Source: an uncultured Clostridia bacterium (GTDB taxonomy: Bacteria; Bacillota; Clostridia; Oscillospirales; Oscillospiraceae). From it: a stretch of DNA of 7,360 nt. The translations under genes and the position numbers were made by a program. This document shows, one piece after another, positions 5,396 to 7,360 of this stretch (position 1 is its first letter; each line of letters starts with the position of its first letter). The stretch spans positions 1-7,360 of the forward strand of contig CAMEWZ010000076.1 of assembly GCA_945946745.1 (NCBI GenBank), in the 5' to 3' direction. Under the pieces are notes generated by a model. The model searched no databases. It saw only the letters and a list, made by a program, of their open reading frames with translations, and was not told the DNA's origin.

Positions 5396-6412
5396 TTACA
5401 GCAGGGTAGCGAAGTGCTTGATGGTGCGAACCATCTGAGAAACGTAGGAGTTCTCGTTGTCGTACCAGCTAACAACCTGCACCTGGCTGGTGCCGTTGCC
5501 CAGGTTGATGACCATGGTCTGGGTGGCATCGAACAGGGAGCCGAAACGCATGCCGATGATGTCGGAGGAGACGATCTCGTCCTCGTTGTAGCCGAAGGAC
5601 TCGGTGGCCTGAGCCTTCATCTGTGCGTTGATCTCTTCCTTGGTGGGGTTGCCTTCCACAACGGCGTTCAGGATGGTGGTGGAGCCGGTGGGGGTGGGAA
5701 CACGCTGAGCAGCGCCGATCAGCTTGCCGTTCAGCTCGGGGATGACCAGGCCGATGGCCTTGGCAGCGCCGGTGGAGTTGGGAACGATGTTCACAGCACC
5801 AGCACGGGAGCGGCGCAGGTCGCCCTTACGCTGGGGGCCGTCCAGGATCATCTGGTCGCCGGTGTAAGCGTGGATGGTGCACATAATGCCGGACTGGATC
5901 TTCCAGCCGTCGTTCAGAGCCTTAGCCATGGGAGCCAGGCAGTTGGTGGTGCAGGAAGCGGCGGAGATGATGTTGTCTTCCTTGGTCAGGGTGTTGTGGT
6001 TGACGTTGTAAACGATGGTGGGCAGGTCGTTGCCGGCAGGAGCGGAGATAACGACCTTCTTGGCGCCGGCGTCGATGTGCGCCTGAGCCTTGGCCTTGGA
6101 GGTGTAGAAACCGGTGCACTCCAGGACAACGTCCACACCCAGCTCGCCCCAGGGCAGCTCAGCGGCGTTGGCCTTGGCGTAAATGGTGATCTTCTTGCCG
6201 TCAACAACGATGTTGTCCTCGCCAGCCTCAACGACATGGCCCTGGGCGGCGTAGTTGCCCTGAGTGGAGTCGTACTTCAGCAGGTGAGCCAGCATCTTGG
6301 GGGAAGTCAAGTCGTTGATGGCAACGACTTCGAAGCCCTCAGCGCCGAACATCTGACGGAAAGCCAGACGGCCGATACGGCCAAAACCATTGATTGCAAC
6401 TTTAACAGACAT
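5396..6412 (-). CDS. gap: Glyceraldehyde-3-phosphate dehydrogenase, type I (NAD-dependent)
   Basis: The enzyme oxidises and phosphorylates glyceraldehyde 3-phosphate to 1,3-bisphosphoglycerate in cytoplasmic glycolysis. The 338-residue protein starts MSVKVAINGFGRIGR (Rossmann glycine motif). It has Asp34 in AIND, which favours NAD over NADP, the active-site segment SAASCTTNCLAP with Cys154, and HAYTGDQ with His181, 27 residues later as in known GAPDHs. The phosphate-binding region NIVPNSTGAAKAIG and the C-terminal WYDNENSY are also present. Length is standard. GGAGG at 6420-6424 lies 7 nt before ATG 6412, so the in-frame ATG at 6433 and the longer open frame running up to 6814 are rejected; that extension would also cross the promoter. 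It is alone between its own promoter and terminator, and neither cggR nor pgk/tpi lies next to it in this window. Confidence 0.97.
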   Translation of the reverse strand: MSVKVAINGFGRIGRLAFRQMFGAEGFEVVAINDLTSPKMLAHLLKYDSTQGNYAAQGHVVEAGEDNIVVDGKKITIYAKANAAELPWGELGVDVVLECTGFYTSKAKAQAHIDAGAKKVVISAPAGNDLPTIVYNVNHNTLTKEDNIISAASCTTNCLAPMAKALNDGWKIQSGIMCTIHAYTGDQMILDGPQRKGDLRRSRAGAVNIVPNSTGAAKAIGLVIPELNGKLIGAAQRVPTPTGSTTILNAVVEGNPTKEEINAQMKAQATESFGYNEDEIVSSDIIGMRFGSLFDATQTMVINLGNGTSQVQVVSWYDNENSYVSQMVRTIKHFATLL

Positions 6413-6433
6413 GGTAATTCCTCCATTTTTCAT

Positions 6434-6448
6434 TACTGCATTGCAGTA
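6434..6448 (-). promoter_or_regulatory. Palindrome in the gap leader, possible operator
   Basis: TACTGCA (6434-6440) and TGCAGTA (6442-6448) form a perfect inverted repeat around one base, about 40 nt downstream of the predicted transcription start and 10 nt upstream of the Shine-Dalgarno. It could be a repressor site or a small leader hairpin. It does not resemble the Bacillus CggR operator. A second palindrome, CCGTACGG, covers the predicted start point (6485-6492). Confidence 0.35.
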
Positions 6449-6496
6449 TAGTAAACTGGTGTCGCACGGTGGTATTCGATATCTCCGTACGGATTT

Positions 6497-6525
6497 ATTA
6501 TACAATATCCCCACATGGTTGTAAA
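6497..6525 (-). promoter_or_regulatory. Sigma-A-type promoter of gap
   Basis: On the minus strand, TTTACA (6520-6525; 5 of 6 to TTGACA) is followed after exactly 17 nt by a perfect TATAAT (6497-6502). Transcription should start near 6489-6490, giving a leader of about 77 nt. The quality fits a highly expressed glycolytic gene. Confidence 0.88.
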
Positions 6526-6558
6526 CTGTGAATTTTGTACAAATCGTACTGTTTTCTT

Positions 6559-6580
6559 GCATTTTTCGGTGCAAAAATGC
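6559..6580. repeat. AT-rich hairpin beside the 71-bp palindrome
   Basis: GCATTTTT (6559-6566) pairs perfectly with AAAAATGC (6573-6580) around a 6-nt loop. It directly abuts the larger palindrome at 6581-6651 and lies upstream of the gap promoter. On the minus strand it puts a T-run just after the large palindrome, so the pair could act as a back-up terminator for transcripts arriving from the DUF3048 gene. Confidence 0.45.
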
Positions 6581-6651
6581 TAAGGCAACTCCGCACAATG
6601 GGGTAAGGCGATTCGGCGAAGGATTTTGCCCCATTATGCGGTGTTGCCTTA
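6581..6651. repeat. 71-bp near-perfect palindromic element, MITE/REP-like
   Basis: The left arm TAAGGCAACTCCGCACAATG plus GGG (6581-6603) and the right arm (6629-6651) are complementary at 21 of 23 positions, around a 25-nt centre. Both ends finish with TA (TA-AGGCAAC and GTTGCCT-TA), so the element could be bounded by a TA target duplication like that of IS630/Tc1-type MITEs. It encodes nothing. Its two mismatches show arms that have drifted slightly apart. Alternatively it is a structured terminator or processing element between the DUF3048 and gap units. Confidence 0.55.
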
Positions 6652-6654
6652 ATG

Positions 6655-6681
6655 AAAAAGGAGAGGACGTTTGTCCTCTCC
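6655..6681 (-). terminator. Intrinsic terminator of the DUF3048 gene
   Basis: On the minus strand GGAGAGGAC (6673-6681) pairs perfectly with GTCCTCTCC (6660-6668) around a 4-nt loop and is followed by TTTTT (6655-6659). It lies 11 nt past the stop codon at 6693-6695. Confidence 0.92.
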
Positions 6682-6692
6682 CAAATCGTAGC

Positions 6693-7360
6693 TTATTCCG
6701 CGGCGGCCTCCCAGGTGACGGGAGACTCGGGGGTGCAGATGGCGATGTAGCTATTGCCCACGCCCAGCTCCAGGGGCTGGCCGTCCTCGGTGAAGAAGCG
6801 GAAGGGCTGGTCATCGCCGTCGCAGGCCCAGGTGATGGGGATCAGCTTGCCGCCGCAGGCAAAGTAGCCGCTGCCGCCAGCGCTGAAGTCCGCGATGAAG
6901 TAGATGCCGGTAGTGGAAATATCAGCGTTCATGATGATCACATTGCGGAAGGACTCCACCTCATCGGTGATCTGGTCGCGCATTTCCTTGCCGTACTGGT
7001 TGAAAACGTACTTGCCGGTGGCCTCATCATAGACCATGACGGTGTCCTTCTTGGCCTGGCCGTAGGTGAAGGTCAGGCTGATCTTGGCGGCGTCCTCACC
7101 GTCCACGGGGGTGCCGTCCTCGGTGAAGTTCAGACCGTAATCCCGATCCAGGTTCATGGCCATACCCTTGGACTCGGCATAGGCCTTGATGCCGGAGCCG
7201 ACACCAAACAGGGTGTTTTCATAGGAGCGCTTGTACTCGGTGTCCCGGTAAGAGGTACCGGCGGAGGCAACCTCCCAGGCGTCGATGTTGAAGTTGTCGA
7301 TGCCCCGGTTCCGGGCGTCCTCCAGCGCCTGGTCAGAGCCGCCGGCGTGGGACAGGATCA
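6693..7360 (-). CDS. DUF3048 (YerB-like) putative lipoprotein, C-terminal part
   Basis: The frame is open to the window edge, giving the last 221 residues; the true start, and any lipoprotein signal peptide, lie beyond 7360. The fragment contains HAGGS (fragment residues 4-8) followed by a GIDNFNID segment, typical of the middle of DUF3048. The later FRNVII (137-142), GGKLIPITW (169-177) and FFTEDGQPLELGVGNSYIAI (188-207) match the C-terminal YerB-type domain. Bacillus YerB is a putative lipoprotein; the family's biochemical function is not settled, so only the family is assigned. The ATG at 7163 is internal, because conserved DUF3048 sequence continues upstream of it. The gene has its own intrinsic terminator and is probably unrelated in function to gap. 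Confidence 0.85.
   Translation of the reverse strand, partial: ILSHAGGSDQALEDARNRGIDNFNIDAWEVASAGTSYRDTEYKRSYENTLFGVGSGIKAYAESKGMAMNLDRDYGLNFTEDGTPVDGEDAAKISLTFTYGQAKKDTVMVYDEATGKYVFNQYGKEMRDQITDEVESFRNVIIMNADISTTGIYFIADFSAGGSGYFACGGKLIPITWACDGDDQPFRFFTEDGQPLELGVGNSYIAICTPESPVTWEAAAE

Noticed and set aside
5249..6451. 400-residue plus-strand open frame opposite gap
   Set aside because: It is the mirror of the conserved GAPDH gene, crosses both terminators, and is a low-complexity run of Gly/Val/Asp/Leu produced by strong codon bias in gap.
6413..6814. N-terminal extension of GAPDH by 134 residues
   Set aside because: The frame is open only by chance; it crosses the gap promoter, the 71-bp palindrome and the DUF3048 terminator, while a good ribosome site fixes the start at 6412.

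Overview
The window reads as a chromosomal segment of a GC-rich, low-GC-ancestry Firmicute, most likely a gut Oscillospiraceae/Ruminococcaceae-type clostridium. The reasons are the nrnA-truB-ribF gene order (the tail of the usual nusA-infB-rbfA cluster), strong GGAGG-type ribosome binding sites, a DUF3048 (YerB-like) protein, and a GC-rich hairpin cluster (GCTCCCCC-TAT-GGGGGAGC followed by GTCACGGC-ACA-GCCGTGAC) of a kind I remember as an interspersed repeat in such genomes. The family placement is inference; no rRNA or other strict marker is present.

Layout. 2-433 (+): 3' end of nrnA (DHH/DHHA1 nanoRNase). 434-765: a non-coding insertion of about 312 bp, bounded by 18-bp terminal inverted repeats and a 7-bp direct repeat, carrying a nested hairpin cluster; it has split nrnA from truB. 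766-3067 (+): truB, ribF and a cysteine-rich DUF2284 gene, tightly packed (8-nt gap, then a 4-nt ATGA overlap). 3068-3221: a 154-nt gap. 3222-5304 (+): a zinc-dependent phospholipase C-like protein and a UMF1/Atg22-type MFS permease, closed by a strong intrinsic terminator. 5396-6412 (-): a monocistronic gap (glyceraldehyde-3-phosphate dehydrogenase) with its own terminator and a near-consensus promoter. 6413-6692: gap leader and promoter, a 71-bp near-palindrome that looks like a second small mobile repeat, and the terminator of the next gene. 6693-7360 (-): the 3' part of a DUF3048 putative lipoprotein gene.

The genes are mostly housekeeping: nanoRNA turnover, tRNA pseudouridine-55 synthesis, FMN/FAD synthesis and glycolysis. 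I see no defence system, biosynthetic cluster or CRISPR array. The most notable content lies between the genes: a MITE-like insertion with a recognisable target duplication inside an otherwise compact conserved operon, and a separate TA-flanked palindromic element upstream of the gap promoter.
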